Below are positions 1 through 7,609 of a DNA stretch of 10,481 nucleotides, one piece after another. The DNA lies in the NCBI GenBank assembly GCA_905234775.1, contig CAJOJC010000044.1, forward strand, positions 1 to 10,481. Reading direction: 5' to 3'. The notes below the pieces were generated by a model. The model was not told the DNA's origin. It made no database searches and saw only the letters and a program-made list of their open reading frames with translations. The stretch comes from an uncultured Bacteroidales bacterium. Its GTDB lineage: Bacteria; Bacteroidota; Bacteroidia; Bacteroidales; UBA932. A program made the position numbers and the translations under genes. Each line of letters opens with the position of its first letter. The stretch's first letter is position 1.

Positions 1-2
1 TG

Positions 3-1106
3 GCCCTCTCGCTCGAGATGCCCGTACGCTTCGCCCAGGGCGAATATGCCCGCATGGACGAGACCGCAACCGAGCTGAAGGATCTGCTCTTCGAGCGCAA
101 GGAGTGCCGCGATTTTTATTTCTCCTTCCTCCATGAATACTGCGAGTACCTCGTCCATATCGGCAAGGTATCCGAAGCCATGCTCGAAGCGCGCGCGATG
201 GAGCGACTGGCCTCCGGCGAACGCCGCCCCATCGGTAAGATGTACTCCTACCGCATCGTGGGCCTCATCCACAGTTCGCGCGACAACCACTTCCTCGCCA
301 TCCGCAACCTTGAAAAGGCCGTCCGCTACTGCCGCGACGCCCGCGCAGAACAGGATCTCCCCAACCTCTTCATTCTTCTGGCGCAGGAAAACGTGGAGAT
401 GAAGAATTTCGCCGAGGCTGAGAATTACGTAGCCCAGGCTGAGGAATACGAGCGCTTCTTCCCCACCCTCCACATCAAAGTCCTCATGACGAGGGCTTAC
501 CTCTACTACACAGACAAAGAACTCGATATGTTCTGGGACGCCTATTCCGCTCTGGCTGCAGACCCTCTCTACAATGTCCAGACAGACGCTGATTCGCGTA
601 CGGGGCTCGATATCGCATATCTCCGCTCCCGCGGACTGTTCGAAGAAGCCCTCGCAAAGGCAGAATCTCTCGGCACCCTCCGCGGGCGGCTCGAACATAA
701 GCAGATTCTCTATGCGGAGTTGGGAGACTACAGCAACGCCTACGACAATCTCGCCCTTTTGATGGACGAAAAGGATTCCACATACATCAAGGTTCAGAAC
801 GAAGACCTCGCCATCCTCGACGCCGAGATGAACAATGCTCAGCTTCGCGAAGATGCTCAGAGGCTGAAGGCACAGAACCAGATGACTATCATGATAGGCT
901 TCCTCGTTATGTTCGCAATCGCGTTCTTCGCGATCTTGTTCGGCCAGTGGAGGCTACGCGAGAACCTCGACGAGATGAGGCGTAAGAATAACCAGATGCT
1001 CGCGACCCGCCGCGCCTTCCAGAAGGCGATGGACGCAAAGGAGTCCGAAAACAATTACAAGATAAAGATCCTGCAGAACCGCAAGACCAATATGCTCAGA
1101 TTATGA
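3..1106 (+). CDS. TPR-repeat membrane protein with C-terminal coiled coil (5' partial)
   Basis: The reading frame is open from the window edge (first full codon at 3), so the start lies upstream and the ATG at 18 is probably internal. Counting from that ATG, residues 1-260 are amphipathic helix pairs of the tetratricopeptide type (for example 'AEAENYVAQAEEYE' and 'LFEEALAKAESLG'). They are followed by a charged helix, one transmembrane segment at about 288-310 ('MIGFLVMFAIAFFAILFG'), and about 50 basic, coiled-coil-like residues to the stop. This matches the TPR-TM-coiled-coil half of Bacteroidota TPR sensor proteins, in which the repeats are extracytoplasmic and the coiled coil leads to a histidine kinase or DNA-binding domain. 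Here it ends without any H-box, ATPase or HTH domain. It overlaps the next gene by 4 bp (ATGA), so the two are probably co-translated. A signalling or scaffold role is inference; no ligand or partner can be named. Confidence 0.75.
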   Translation, partial: ALSLEMPVRFAQGEYARMDETATELKDLLFERKECRDFYFSFLHEYCEYLVHIGKVSEAMLEARAMERLASGERRPIGKMYSYRIVGLIHSSRDNHFLAIRNLEKAVRYCRDARAEQDLPNLFILLAQENVEMKNFAEAENYVAQAEEYERFFPTLHIKVLMTRAYLYYTDKELDMFWDAYSALAADPLYNVQTDADSRTGLDIAYLRSRGLFEEALAKAESLGTLRGRLEHKQILYAELGDYSNAYDNLALLMDEKDSTYIKVQNEDLAILDAEMNNAQLREDAQRLKAQNQMTIMIGFLVMFAIAFFAILFGQWRLRENLDEMRRKNNQMLATRRAFQKAMDAKESENNYKIKILQNRKTNMLRL

Positions 1107-1525
1107 AAGCAAAAGATATATTCAAATACCACGGCTACGAACTCGCCGCGCTCGTTATTTTCCTTGCTGGCGCCACCCTCGGCATGCTCGGCCTTATCCA
1201 GAGGGTCCCGCTGGTGGTGGGCATACTCGGCATAGTCATACTCGCCTCCGGTCTTTTCTTCTTCTGCATCCGTTACACCTCGGAGAAGGTCTATAAGGAG
1301 TACTACAAGGACAGCTACGAAATCGAGCACGAAACCATCGAGGACGAGATTCGTAAATCAATGGCCTACCACCGCTATCAAGAAGCAGTGATAGGCCGAT
1401 ATGAGAGTGCCTGCCGTGATTTGGGCCTCGTCGACGAGCAGAAAGACTGGCTTCTGGACCTGCTTATGCAGGAGAAGGACAAGGTAGATGAAGAGCTCCG
1501 CTCCCAGGGCGGCGGCCGCATCTAG
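1103..1525 (+). CDS. Small two-helix inner-membrane protein of unknown function
   Basis: A 140-residue protein. Residues 1-11 are a short polar N-terminus, 12-32 and 36-57 are two hydrophobic helices separated by 'QRVP' (a tight hairpin), and 58-140 form a strongly charged helical tail rich in Glu, Lys and Tyr that ends in 'GGGRI'. By the positive-inside rule both ends are probably cytoplasmic. The ATG overlaps the upstream stop (ATGA), which makes it the likely partner of the TPR membrane protein, perhaps a small subunit or stabiliser. I do not recognise a named family. Its TAG stop shares the palindrome CTAG with the stop of the convergent epimerase gene, so there is no intergenic space and no terminator between the two transcripts. 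Confidence 0.75.
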   Translation: MKAKDIFKYHGYELAALVIFLAGATLGMLGLIQRVPLVVGILGIVILASGLFFFCIRYTSEKVYKEYYKDSYEIEHETIEDEIRKSMAYHRYQEAVIGRYESACRDLGLVDEQKDWLLDLLMQEKDKVDEELRSQGGGRI

Positions 1526-2565
1526 CGGACGCTGAAGCGGTAGATGCAGTTGTGGGTATAGACCTCGCCGGGCCTAAGGATTATTTCCCCGAAGTCAGGA
1601 TGATTGACCGCATCCGGGAAGCGCTGGGTCTCCAGCGCGAGCGAAGCGCGGTATTCGTCGCCGGTGAAGAAGTTTCCGCTGTAGAACTGCAGGCCGGGCT
1701 GGTCTGAGAATACCTCGAGATAACGGCCGCTCTTAGGGTCGTAGACGCTGCAGACAAATTCCACTCCGTAAGGGTCGGCTTTGTCGATACACCAGTTGTG
1801 GTCATAGCCGCGGGCGTTGCGAAGTTGCTCGTCGTCTGCGCCTATCCTTTCTCCGATTAGGTGATTCTCGCGGAAATCGAAGGGAGTTCCTTCTACGCGG
1901 GCGATCTTCCCGGTAGGAATGCTCTCTGCGTCGATAGGGATGTAATGGGAAGCCTTGATTCTCATTACATATTCCTCTACACTCCCCTTTCCGTCGCCGC
2001 GAAGGCAGAAGAACGGATGGTGGGTAAGATTTACCGGAGTAGCCTTATCTGTAGTAGCCGAATAGGTAATCTTGAATTCGTTAAGCGAATTGACGAGGTA
2101 AGTCATCTTGATATCGAGGTTGCCGGGATAGCCCTCGAGGCCATCGGGATGGAGAAGATGGAAAACGATGGAGGTGTCGTTGCGGGAAACGACATCCCAT
2201 ACGAGATTGTCCACTCCCTTGAAGCCGCCGTGGAGGGTATTGTGTCCGTTATCATTGATCGGAGTATTGTACTCGACTCCGTCTACCTCGAAGCGGGCTC
2301 CGCCGATACGGTTGGCCACTGGGCCTACACAAGCTCCCAGGAAACGCTCTCCTTCGGGATTTACGTACTCCTCAGGGCTCTCATGACCGATAACGATGTT
2401 GGCGATATTACCCTCGCGGTCGGGCGCGGTAAGCGACATCACCCTTGCGCCGAAATTAGTCACCTTCAGGCTGATATCTCCAGCCGAAATTTCGTAGGTC
2501 TTGAGTTCCTGTTTGCAGGCCATCACAGACAGCGCCGCGAGAAGCAATACGATTGACTTTTTCAT
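1522..2565 (-). CDS. Aldose 1-epimerase (galactose mutarotase family), lipoprotein
   Basis: Interconverts the alpha and beta anomers of aldoses such as galactose or glucose. The protein has 347 residues, normal for the GalM family plus a signal peptide. Residues 1-17 form a lipoprotein signal with lipobox 'SVMAC' (lipidated Cys17), so it acts in the periplasm or at the outer membrane rather than in the cytosol. Family residues are all visible: 'ANRIGG' (Arg86), 'HNTLHGG' (His112), 'NLTHHPFF' (His183), 'YDHNW' (Asp255) and 'ALETQRFPDAVN' (Glu312). By family knowledge, His183 and Glu312 correspond to the catalytic acid and base. I chose Met at 2565 because it overlaps the CotH stop as ATGA and has AAAGGA 8 nt upstream. 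An in-frame ATG at 2574 would add three residues. It is second in an operon with the CotH-like gene and probably conditions sugars released by the neighbouring glycosidase. Substrate specificity is not readable from the sequence. Confidence 0.93.
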   Translation of the reverse strand: MKKSIVLLLAALSVMACKQELKTYEISAGDISLKVTNFGARVMSLTAPDREGNIANIVIGHESPEEYVNPEGERFLGACVGPVANRIGGARFEVDGVEYNTPINDNGHNTLHGGFKGVDNLVWDVVSRNDTSIVFHLLHPDGLEGYPGNLDIKMTYLVNSLNEFKITYSATTDKATPVNLTHHPFFCLRGDGKGSVEEYVMRIKASHYIPIDAESIPTGKIARVEGTPFDFRENHLIGERIGADDEQLRNARGYDHNWCIDKADPYGVEFVCSVYDPKSGRYLEVFSDQPGLQFYSGNFFTGDEYRASLALETQRFPDAVNHPDFGEIILRPGEVYTHNCIYRFSVR

Positions 2566-3962
2566 TTTATCCATCCTTTAATAGATTCCGCTTTTACCTT
2601 GAACCAGTTGTTGGAACTGTCTTCCAGAAGACGGTATTCGTGGTGATTGCCCCAGGAAGCGGGAGCATCTGATATAGACATATCTTCCCCGGTATCGTTC
2701 GAGATGTAAGGTCCTATCATGCTCTGCCAGCCGCGTATGCGGTAGGCGCTTGCGGCCTGACCGGTCCATGGATTGTCTACAGACGAGAAATCACTGAGAT
2801 AAGAGGTGTATTTGTCGCGGAATTCGCTTATTTCCAATATCTTGCTTATAAGAGGACACTCACTTATACCCCAATGGTACGGATCCTGACGGCCGGAGTC
2901 GCTCTGGGCTCCTACGTTGTGGGAAGTTCCCAGAGTGTTGTCGTAGTCGTAAGGCAACATGTACACTTTATAGTGATAGGGATCGCGACTGTTGAAATAC
3001 AGATAGTAGTTGTTCATATTATTCCAATAGTCGTCCCAGTGGCCCAAGGCTATATTTGCAGCGTACATCTTAAGGAGCAAATCAACATCCATCACCTGGG
3101 ATATCCACTGTTTAAAATCATCGCCATTAAGGCGGACGATCCTGGTAATGAAATCCTTTATCTGCTCTTTTGCGGGAGCGAAGTTGGCGGGGTCTTCATC
3201 CTTCAGGTCATAGGGATATGAATCCGAGGAATTGTCGTCCTGATGAAAACGCCAGTTGTCAGTATTGCTGAGATTGGCTCCCCAACCGCACTTCCAGAGC
3301 CATCCATCGTCCCCTCCGAACTGCTCCGAGCGGCGTTTGATATATCGCTTGTCGATAGATTCTATCATAAGATAGACCCCAAAATAGACAGGAGCGTCTT
3401 CTCCTATATTGAAGTACAGCCTGCACCACGAAGTCATCGGAGCGGTCCATACTCCATATTTTGCGAGAAGATCGTAGCTATAGTGTTCCCTTATGTATGT
3501 CGGGTCCTCCTTGGCATATTTCAGATTGACACGGCGTATTCCTTCGAAACTGCCGGAATTCGAGAATATGCGGGTACTGAGACCGAAGTGGACGCGGCGC
3601 CAATGCGGGTCGGTAGCGCTGTGGTTTTGTCCGTTCCAACCTTCAGGTCTACGACGGGAGGTGTTTCCCCTGAGCCTCAGACCTACCTTTTGGCATACGA
3701 TATTACGGTCCTCGTCCTCGATCTTCACCTCCTTGCATTCAACATATGCGTGAGTGGCGTTGTCCTCGTCGTAGTAATTAAGCAGTTTGTTCCACTCTGC
3801 GGGAGTGATAGAAATGCTGAGTTTGGGGACTTTAGTCTCGTCGAAGAATTCCCGGGCCTGTTCGAAGGTCCCCTTCTTCTCCGTATCCTTATCTACGATC
3901 ACATCCTTCCCGCACGAAACCGCTGCGAGAAACACTATGAAGATGAGGAATAAACGTTTCAC
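2562..3962 (-). CDS. CotH-kinase-family lipoprotein
   Basis: A 466-residue protein starting at GTG, the only start that keeps the signal peptide. Residues 1-17 are a lipoprotein signal with lipobox 'AAVSC'. The CotH fold follows: 'LRLRGNTSR' (95-103), 'RRVNLKYA' (143-150), 'YIREHYSYDLLAKYG' (156-170), 'YFGVYLMIESIDKRYI' (193-208), 'HWDDYWNNMNNYYLY' (308-322) and 'LPYDYDNTLG' (336-345). In the family the last motif carries the acidic residues linked to metal and ATP binding. Bacillus CotH is a protein kinase of the spore coat, but the many Bacteroidota members are surface lipoproteins next to polysaccharide-utilisation genes and their role is unproven. Kinase activity here is therefore only possible. 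It heads the two-gene minus-strand operon with the epimerase. The C-terminal ~80 residues (after 390) are outside the motifs I recognise. Confidence 0.88.
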   Translation of the reverse strand: MKRLFLIFIVFLAAVSCGKDVIVDKDTEKKGTFEQAREFFDETKVPKLSISITPAEWNKLLNYYDEDNATHAYVECKEVKIEDEDRNIVCQKVGLRLRGNTSRRRPEGWNGQNHSATDPHWRRVHFGLSTRIFSNSGSFEGIRRVNLKYAKEDPTYIREHYSYDLLAKYGVWTAPMTSWCRLYFNIGEDAPVYFGVYLMIESIDKRYIKRRSEQFGGDDGWLWKCGWGANLSNTDNWRFHQDDNSSDSYPYDLKDEDPANFAPAKEQIKDFITRIVRLNGDDFKQWISQVMDVDLLLKMYAANIALGHWDDYWNNMNNYYLYFNSRDPYHYKVYMLPYDYDNTLGTSHNVGAQSDSGRQDPYHWGISECPLISKILEISEFRDKYTSYLSDFSSVDNPWTGQAASAYRIRGWQSMIGPYISNDTGEDMSISDAPASWGNHHEYRLLEDSSNNWFKVKAESIKGWIK

Positions 3963-3969
3963 TGTCGAG

Positions 3970-3977
3970 CAAATTTA
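3970..3977 (-). promoter_or_regulatory. Candidate -7 box for the CotH-epimerase operon
   Basis: On the minus strand this reads TAAATTTG, a full match to the Bacteroidota -7 consensus TAnnTTTG. Only 7 nt separate it from the GTG start, so the transcript would begin at or very near the start codon. I found no TTTG or TTG at the expected 19-21 nt upstream, which lowers confidence. Confidence 0.45.
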
Positions 3978-3990
3978 CTCTTTTTTTCCT

Positions 3991-3998
3991 TAACTTAG
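3991..3998 (+). promoter_or_regulatory. Weak candidate -7 box for the GH92 operon
   Basis: TAACTTAG matches TAnnTTTG at five of six defined positions and lies 7 nt before the ATG at 4006. No -33 box is clear. The whole divergent gap is only 43 bp, so some promoter for the GH92 gene must lie here or inside the start of the CotH gene. Confidence 0.25.
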
Positions 3999-4005
3999 TA
4001 CTCGT

Positions 4006-6567
4006 ATGAAGACCACGCTCCTCTTGCTGCTATCCCTGATTCCGTTCGTGAATCCCTTTGTAGGAACTGACGGACACGGCCACACCTTCCCCGGTGCCGC
4101 GTATCCCTTCGGCCAGATCCAGCTCAGTCCGGACACCCGCCCCAATCCCGGCGACTGGGACGGCTGCAGCGGCTATCATTATTCAGACAGCATTATCTAC
4201 GGTTTCTCTCATACACACCTAAGCGGTACAGGCTGCGACGACTGGTGCGACATCCTCGTCGTCCCCGGAGGAAAGCCGTCCCGCTTCAGCCACTCTCGCG
4301 AAAAGGCCTCGCCCGGCTACTACGAGGTCTGGCTGGAAGACACGAAGGTCCTTGCCAGACTCGCTACCGGCCGGCGAGGCGCCATCCACGAATACACGTT
4401 CGCCCATGAGGCCGAAATAGCGATAGACCTGCGCCACCGCGACCCCCTCGAAGACTGGTCGCTCGAATTCGAGGGCCGGAGCTGCCATGGACACCGCACC
4501 TCGAGCAGCTGGGCCCGTCATCAGCAGGTCCACTTCTACATGGAGTTTTCAGAGCCCCCGACCAGCGCCGAAGTCGGCGACGCCCGGGCAACGGTCCGTT
4601 TCCATGGCAGGAAAATCGCCGTCCGCGTAGGGATCTCCTCCGTTTCGTGGGAAAACGCCCGCGAGAACATGCTGAGCGAGCGCCCCAAGTCGCTGAAGGC
4701 CCTTCGCCGCTCGACCGAAAAAGCCTGGAACGCCTACCTATCGAAGCTCGAAAGCCCGTACAATGACCGTGAACACAAAACGCGCTTCTACACCGCCCTC
4801 TATCATACCGCGATCCACCCCTCGCTCTATTCCGATTCCAACGGCGAATACCGGGGCATGGACGGCCTTGTCCACACAACCGACGGCTGGGACCGCTATA
4901 CCGTTTTCTCGCTCTGGGACACCTTCCGCGGACTCCATCCCCTGCTTACCGAGATCGAGCCCGAACTCACGGTCGATTTCATCCGCTCGATGCTGGCGAT
5001 CTACGACGAAGCGGGCAAGCTCCCAGTCTGGGAACTCTCTGGCTGGGAAACCAACTGCATGATCGGCTACAACAGCGCCCCGGTGATAGCAGACGCCATC
5101 GCCCGCGGCCTGCAGGGCTTCGACTATGAGAAAGCGTTCGAGGCGCTGGTTGCCTCGGCCCATAATCCCGCCTTCGGCATGGACAGTTTCCGCCGCAACG
5201 GCCTCGTGCTGGCCGACGACGAACATGAGAGCGTATCGAAGACACTCGAATACGCTTTTGACGACTGGTGCGTGGCTCAGGTCGCGCTCATGCTCGGCCA
5301 TACGCGCGAGTACGAGCAGTTCATGACCTCCGCCCAGTATTGGAAGAACGTGCTCGACCCGCAGACCCTTTTCATGCGCCCTCGTCTCAACGGCCGCTGG
5401 CTTACGCCCTTCGATCCGCGCGAGGTCAACAATCACTATACGGAGGCCAATTCGTGGCAATACAGCTTTTTCGTGCCACAGGATATAGCGGGGCTGGCTG
5501 CGGCGCTCGGCGGGAAGCGGGCCCTCGAAACGCGGTTAGACGCCCTTTTCTCGGCCCCCGAACAGACTACCGGCCGGACCCAGGCAGACATCACCGGCCA
5601 GATCGGGCAATATGCCCATGGCAATGAACCCAGCCACCACATAGCGTGGCTCTACGATGCCGTCGGCCGGCCGGACAAGCGCCAGGCGATGGTAGACCGC
5701 ATCCTCGAGACGCTTTATTCGAGCGGCGCGGACGGTCTCTGCGGCAACGAAGACTGCGGGCAGATGAGCGCATGGTACGTGCTCTCCTCGCTGGGGCGCT
5801 ACCCGCTCTGCCCGGTATTGTCATCCCCGACCCTCCCCTCTTCGTCATCCCCGACTCGATCGGGGATCTTGCCGATCGTGACCAATCCGGCGTTCGTGAT
5901 GGAAAACGACATGTTCGCGGACTCGCTCAGCGTTTCTCTTATCGGCGAGGGGACGATCCGCTACACGGTCGCAGGCGGACCGGCTCAGATTTACGACGGG
6001 CCGTTCACCGTTCGCGAGGCGTGCGAGCTGACTGCATGGTCGGAGAAAGACGGCCGGAAGAGTTTCGTCACCCGCAGCAAGGTCAGGCAGGTGCTTCGCG
6101 ACCGCGCGATAGCGATCAGGTCCCGCTGCAGCCGGCAATATAATGCCGGCGGGCCCGAGGGACTGATCGACGGGGCGCGCGGTACGCTCAACTGGCGCAC
6201 GGGAGGCTGGCAGGGCTACCAGGATACAGATTTCGAGGCCGTGCTCGACCTGCTCGAGGAGCGCCCGATTTCCGAGATAGGGGCTGGTTTCTGCCAAGAC
6301 GCGAGGTCATGGATATGGATGCCGCGCTACGTAGAGTTCAGCGTCTCTACAGACGGTTCGTCATATACCAGTGTGGGGCGTTTGGAGTCCCCGGTAGATT
6401 CAACCGATATGACGGTCCAGATTTGGGATGCCGTTCTTCCCGTTTCCTGCAGCGCCCGATATATTAAAGTATACGCTAAGAATATAGGCACTATCCCCGA
6501 CTGGCACCCTGGCGCCGGATATCAGGGATATATCTTCACCGACGAATTTTGGGCAAAAACAGAATAG
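4006..6567 (+). CDS. GH92 alpha-mannosidase with HEX-C-like and F5/8-type C-terminal modules
   Basis: A calcium-dependent exo-alpha-mannosidase of family GH92, the enzymes Bacteroidota use to trim host or yeast mannans and N-glycans. Residues 1-14 are a very short hydrophobic signal that runs straight into the N-terminal domain ('VNPFVGTDGHGHTFPGA' 15-31, 'FSHTHLSGTGC' 67-77). The catalytic (alpha/alpha)6 barrel shows 'FSLWDTFRGLHP' (301-312), 'GWETNCMIGYNS' (346-357), 'YTEANSWQY' (478-486; Glu480 is the expected general acid), 'HGNEPSHHIAWLYD' (538-551, calcium site) and 'GNEDCGQMSAWYV' (580-592; Asp583 is the expected base region). From about 627, 'NPAF...' begins a chitobiase-C-like module (to ~690), followed by a discoidin/F5-8-like module (~710-850). 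The ~80-100 residue beta-rich end of the GH92 domain that normally follows 'YPxCP' appears missing and is replaced by a Ser/Pro linker encoded by a repeat (604-623). Codon use is GC-rich. It leads an operon with the SGNH gene. Linkage specificity is unknown, and activity is uncertain because of the missing segment. Confidence 0.92.
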   Translation: MKTTLLLLLSLIPFVNPFVGTDGHGHTFPGAAYPFGQIQLSPDTRPNPGDWDGCSGYHYSDSIIYGFSHTHLSGTGCDDWCDILVVPGGKPSRFSHSREKASPGYYEVWLEDTKVLARLATGRRGAIHEYTFAHEAEIAIDLRHRDPLEDWSLEFEGRSCHGHRTSSSWARHQQVHFYMEFSEPPTSAEVGDARATVRFHGRKIAVRVGISSVSWENARENMLSERPKSLKALRRSTEKAWNAYLSKLESPYNDREHKTRFYTALYHTAIHPSLYSDSNGEYRGMDGLVHTTDGWDRYTVFSLWDTFRGLHPLLTEIEPELTVDFIRSMLAIYDEAGKLPVWELSGWETNCMIGYNSAPVIADAIARGLQGFDYEKAFEALVASAHNPAFGMDSFRRNGLVLADDEHESVSKTLEYAFDDWCVAQVALMLGHTREYEQFMTSAQYWKNVLDPQTLFMRPRLNGRWLTPFDPREVNNHYTEANSWQYSFFVPQDIAGLAAALGGKRALETRLDALFSAPEQTTGRTQADITGQIGQYAHGNEPSHHIAWLYDAVGRPDKRQAMVDRILETLYSSGADGLCGNEDCGQMSAWYVLSSLGRYPLCPVLSSPTLPSSSSPTRSGILPIVTNPAFVMENDMFADSLSVSLIGEGTIRYTVAGGPAQIYDGPFTVREACELTAWSEKDGRKSFVTRSKVRQVLRDRAIAIRSRCSRQYNAGGPEGLIDGARGTLNWRTGGWQGYQDTDFEAVLDLLEERPISEIGAGFCQDARSWIWMPRYVEFSVSTDGSSYTSVGRLESPVDSTDMTVQIWDAVLPVSCSARYIKVYAKNIGTIPDWHPGAGYQGYIFTDEFWAKTE
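5820..5867. repeat. Intragenic direct-repeat / palindrome element inside the GH92 gene
   Basis: GTCATCCCCGAC occurs twice, at 5820-5831 and 5844-5855, exactly 24 nt (8 codons) apart. The second copy is completed by a palindrome: ATCCCCGA (5847-5854), loop CTCGA, TCGGGGAT (5860-5867). It is read in frame as a Ser/Pro/Thr-rich linker ('LSSPTLPSSSSPT'), at odds with the surrounding domain sequence. The form resembles dispersed REP-like or RPE-like palindromic elements of other bacteria. Whether it is dispersed in this genome cannot be seen from one window; no other full copy occurs here. Confidence 0.6.
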
Positions 6568-6569
6568 TT

Positions 6570-7514
6570 ATGAAACATATTTCCGTCTTGGCTTTAGCTC
6601 TCCTGTTGATTGGAGCATGTTCAGAAAAACCTGTTGAGAAGGTCCTTGCAGTCCCATCCGGGCTGGCAGTTACGGACTCTACCGAGACTTCCGCTACCGT
6701 TAAATGGGATCCGGTGGAGGGGGCCGAAAGCTACCGCTGGGCTGTCCTGGGTAAGGATTGTGTTCTTCGCGGATTCGGTCCTGACACTACCCTGGACCTG
6801 TTGAATCTTCCGGCCGGGACCCATTTCACATTCAGCGTCAGGAGCGAGGCCGGATTGGTGGTTTCAGAATGGGCAGAGATTGATTTTTATACCGTTAAGA
6901 CTCCAGAGCCGCCGATTACTCACTCTATTCCTGCAGTCTTTATCGGGGATTCGATTACTGAAATATGGCCTTCGAAGGATCCTAGCTTTTTTAATTCCCA
7001 TCACTATATGGGCAAAGGCATAAGCGGCCAGACCTCAAGGACAATCGCCGCGCGTTTCAAGAACGATGTCGTGAAGAACGATCCTTATGTCGTACATATA
7101 TTGTGCGGCACCAACGACGTGGCTGAAAACGACGGCTATTATGTAGAAAGCAGCGCTATCCTGGCCAATATAGAGAAGATGGCGGACCAGGCTGAAGAAG
7201 CAAAGATTAAGGTTGTCGTCGGCGCTATCCTCCCCGCGACTAAATTCTGGTGGTGGGCAGACGACTGGAAACCTTCGAAGTCGGACGTCACTATCGATTC
7301 CCACATCCAGGAAGCCAACGCCCTTATCGAAGCCTGGTGTGCAGAACGCGGATATCCGTTTGTCGATTACTATGGTTTGTTAGTCGGCCCCGGCGCCACC
7401 TTCCCCGGCCCCTACTCCTACGACGGCGTCCACCCCGACACCGCCGGCTTCCTTAAGATGGACTCATTAGTCCAACCCATCATCGAACAACTCCTCGAAG
7501 GAGCCGTACTATAA
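6570..7514 (+). CDS. FN3-SGNH/GDSL hydrolase lipoprotein
   Basis: A 314-residue secreted esterase-type hydrolase. Residues 1-17 are a lipoprotein signal (lipobox 'LIGAC', Cys17). Residues ~25-112 are a fibronectin type III fold ('PSGLAVTDSTETSATVKWD', 'YRWAVLG', 'LPAGTHFTFSVRSE'). From ~120 comes an SGNH domain with all four blocks: 'FIGDSIT' (nucleophile Ser128), 'ISGQTS' (Gly153), 'CGTNDV' (Asn182) and 'DGVHPD' (Asp285, His288). Such enzymes commonly remove O-acetyl or other ester groups from glycans. Its position 2 bp after the GH92 stop suggests it unmasks substrate for the mannosidase, which is inference. I prefer ATG 6570 over the upstream in-frame TTG 6549 because it starts the signal peptide directly and does not overlap the GH92 end. 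The last ~150 bp are clearly richer in C than the rest of the gene. Confidence 0.92.
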   Translation: MKHISVLALALLLIGACSEKPVEKVLAVPSGLAVTDSTETSATVKWDPVEGAESYRWAVLGKDCVLRGFGPDTTLDLLNLPAGTHFTFSVRSEAGLVVSEWAEIDFYTVKTPEPPITHSIPAVFIGDSITEIWPSKDPSFFNSHHYMGKGISGQTSRTIAARFKNDVVKNDPYVVHILCGTNDVAENDGYYVESSAILANIEKMADQAEEAKIKVVVGAILPATKFWWWADDWKPSKSDVTIDSHIQEANALIEAWCAERGYPFVDYYGLLVGPGATFPGPYSYDGVHPDTAGFLKMDSLVQPIIEQLLEGAVL

Positions 7515-7517
7515 AAT

Positions 7518-7545
7518 AACGCCAGGCCTTCCGCCTGGCGTTTTT
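7518..7545 (+). terminator. Rho-independent terminator of the GH92-SGNH operon
   Basis: AACGCCAGGC (7518-7527), loop CTTCC, GCCTGGCGTT (7533-7542): a perfect 10-bp stem whose 3' side runs into TTTTT. It starts 3 nt after the SGNH stop codon. Confidence 0.93.
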
Positions 7546-7546
7546 C

Positions 7547-7574
7547 GTAGCCCCTAGTGACATAATATCGAACC
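7547..7574 (-). repeat. tRNA-Arg 3'-end remnant, candidate left attachment site
   Basis: GTAGCCCCTAGTG at 7547-7559 is an exact 13-bp copy of the 3' end of the tRNA-Arg(CCU) gene (10365-10377, same orientation). After a short insertion it is followed by ATCGAACC (7567-7574), the T-loop segment of the same tRNA. No other part of a tRNA is present. A 3'-terminal tRNA fragment separated from an intact tRNA by foreign-looking DNA is the usual mark of site-specific integration. Confidence 0.6.
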
Positions 7575-7609
7575 TTTTTCTGGAGGACCTGGAGAAGATC
7601 TGGGAACTC

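Noticed and set aside
1861..2556. 231-codon plus-strand open frame
   Set aside because: It lies fully inside the epimerase gene on the opposite strand, which has all family residues; this frame has no recognisable domain.
3243..3953. 236-codon plus-strand open frame
   Set aside because: Antisense shadow of the CotH-family gene; no start context or domain.
4738..5460. 240-codon minus-strand open frame
   Set aside because: Antisense shadow produced by the GC-rich codons of the GH92 gene.
5844..5867. Palindrome in the GH92 gene as an internal terminator
   Set aside because: There is no T-run after the stem and the reading frame continues for 230 codons.
5646..6143. 165-codon plus-strand frame overlapping the GH92 repeat, which reads 'VIPDPPLFVIPD' there; considered as evidence for a frameshift
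   Set aside because: The GH92 frame stays open with family-like sequence on both sides (catalytic 'GNEDCGQ' before, chitobiase-C-like module after), so no frameshift is needed. The other frame only reflects the repeat.
6549..6569. TTG start for the SGNH gene seven codons upstream
   Set aside because: It would overlap the GH92 end and put a charged stretch before the signal peptide; ATG 6570 gives a standard lipoprotein signal.
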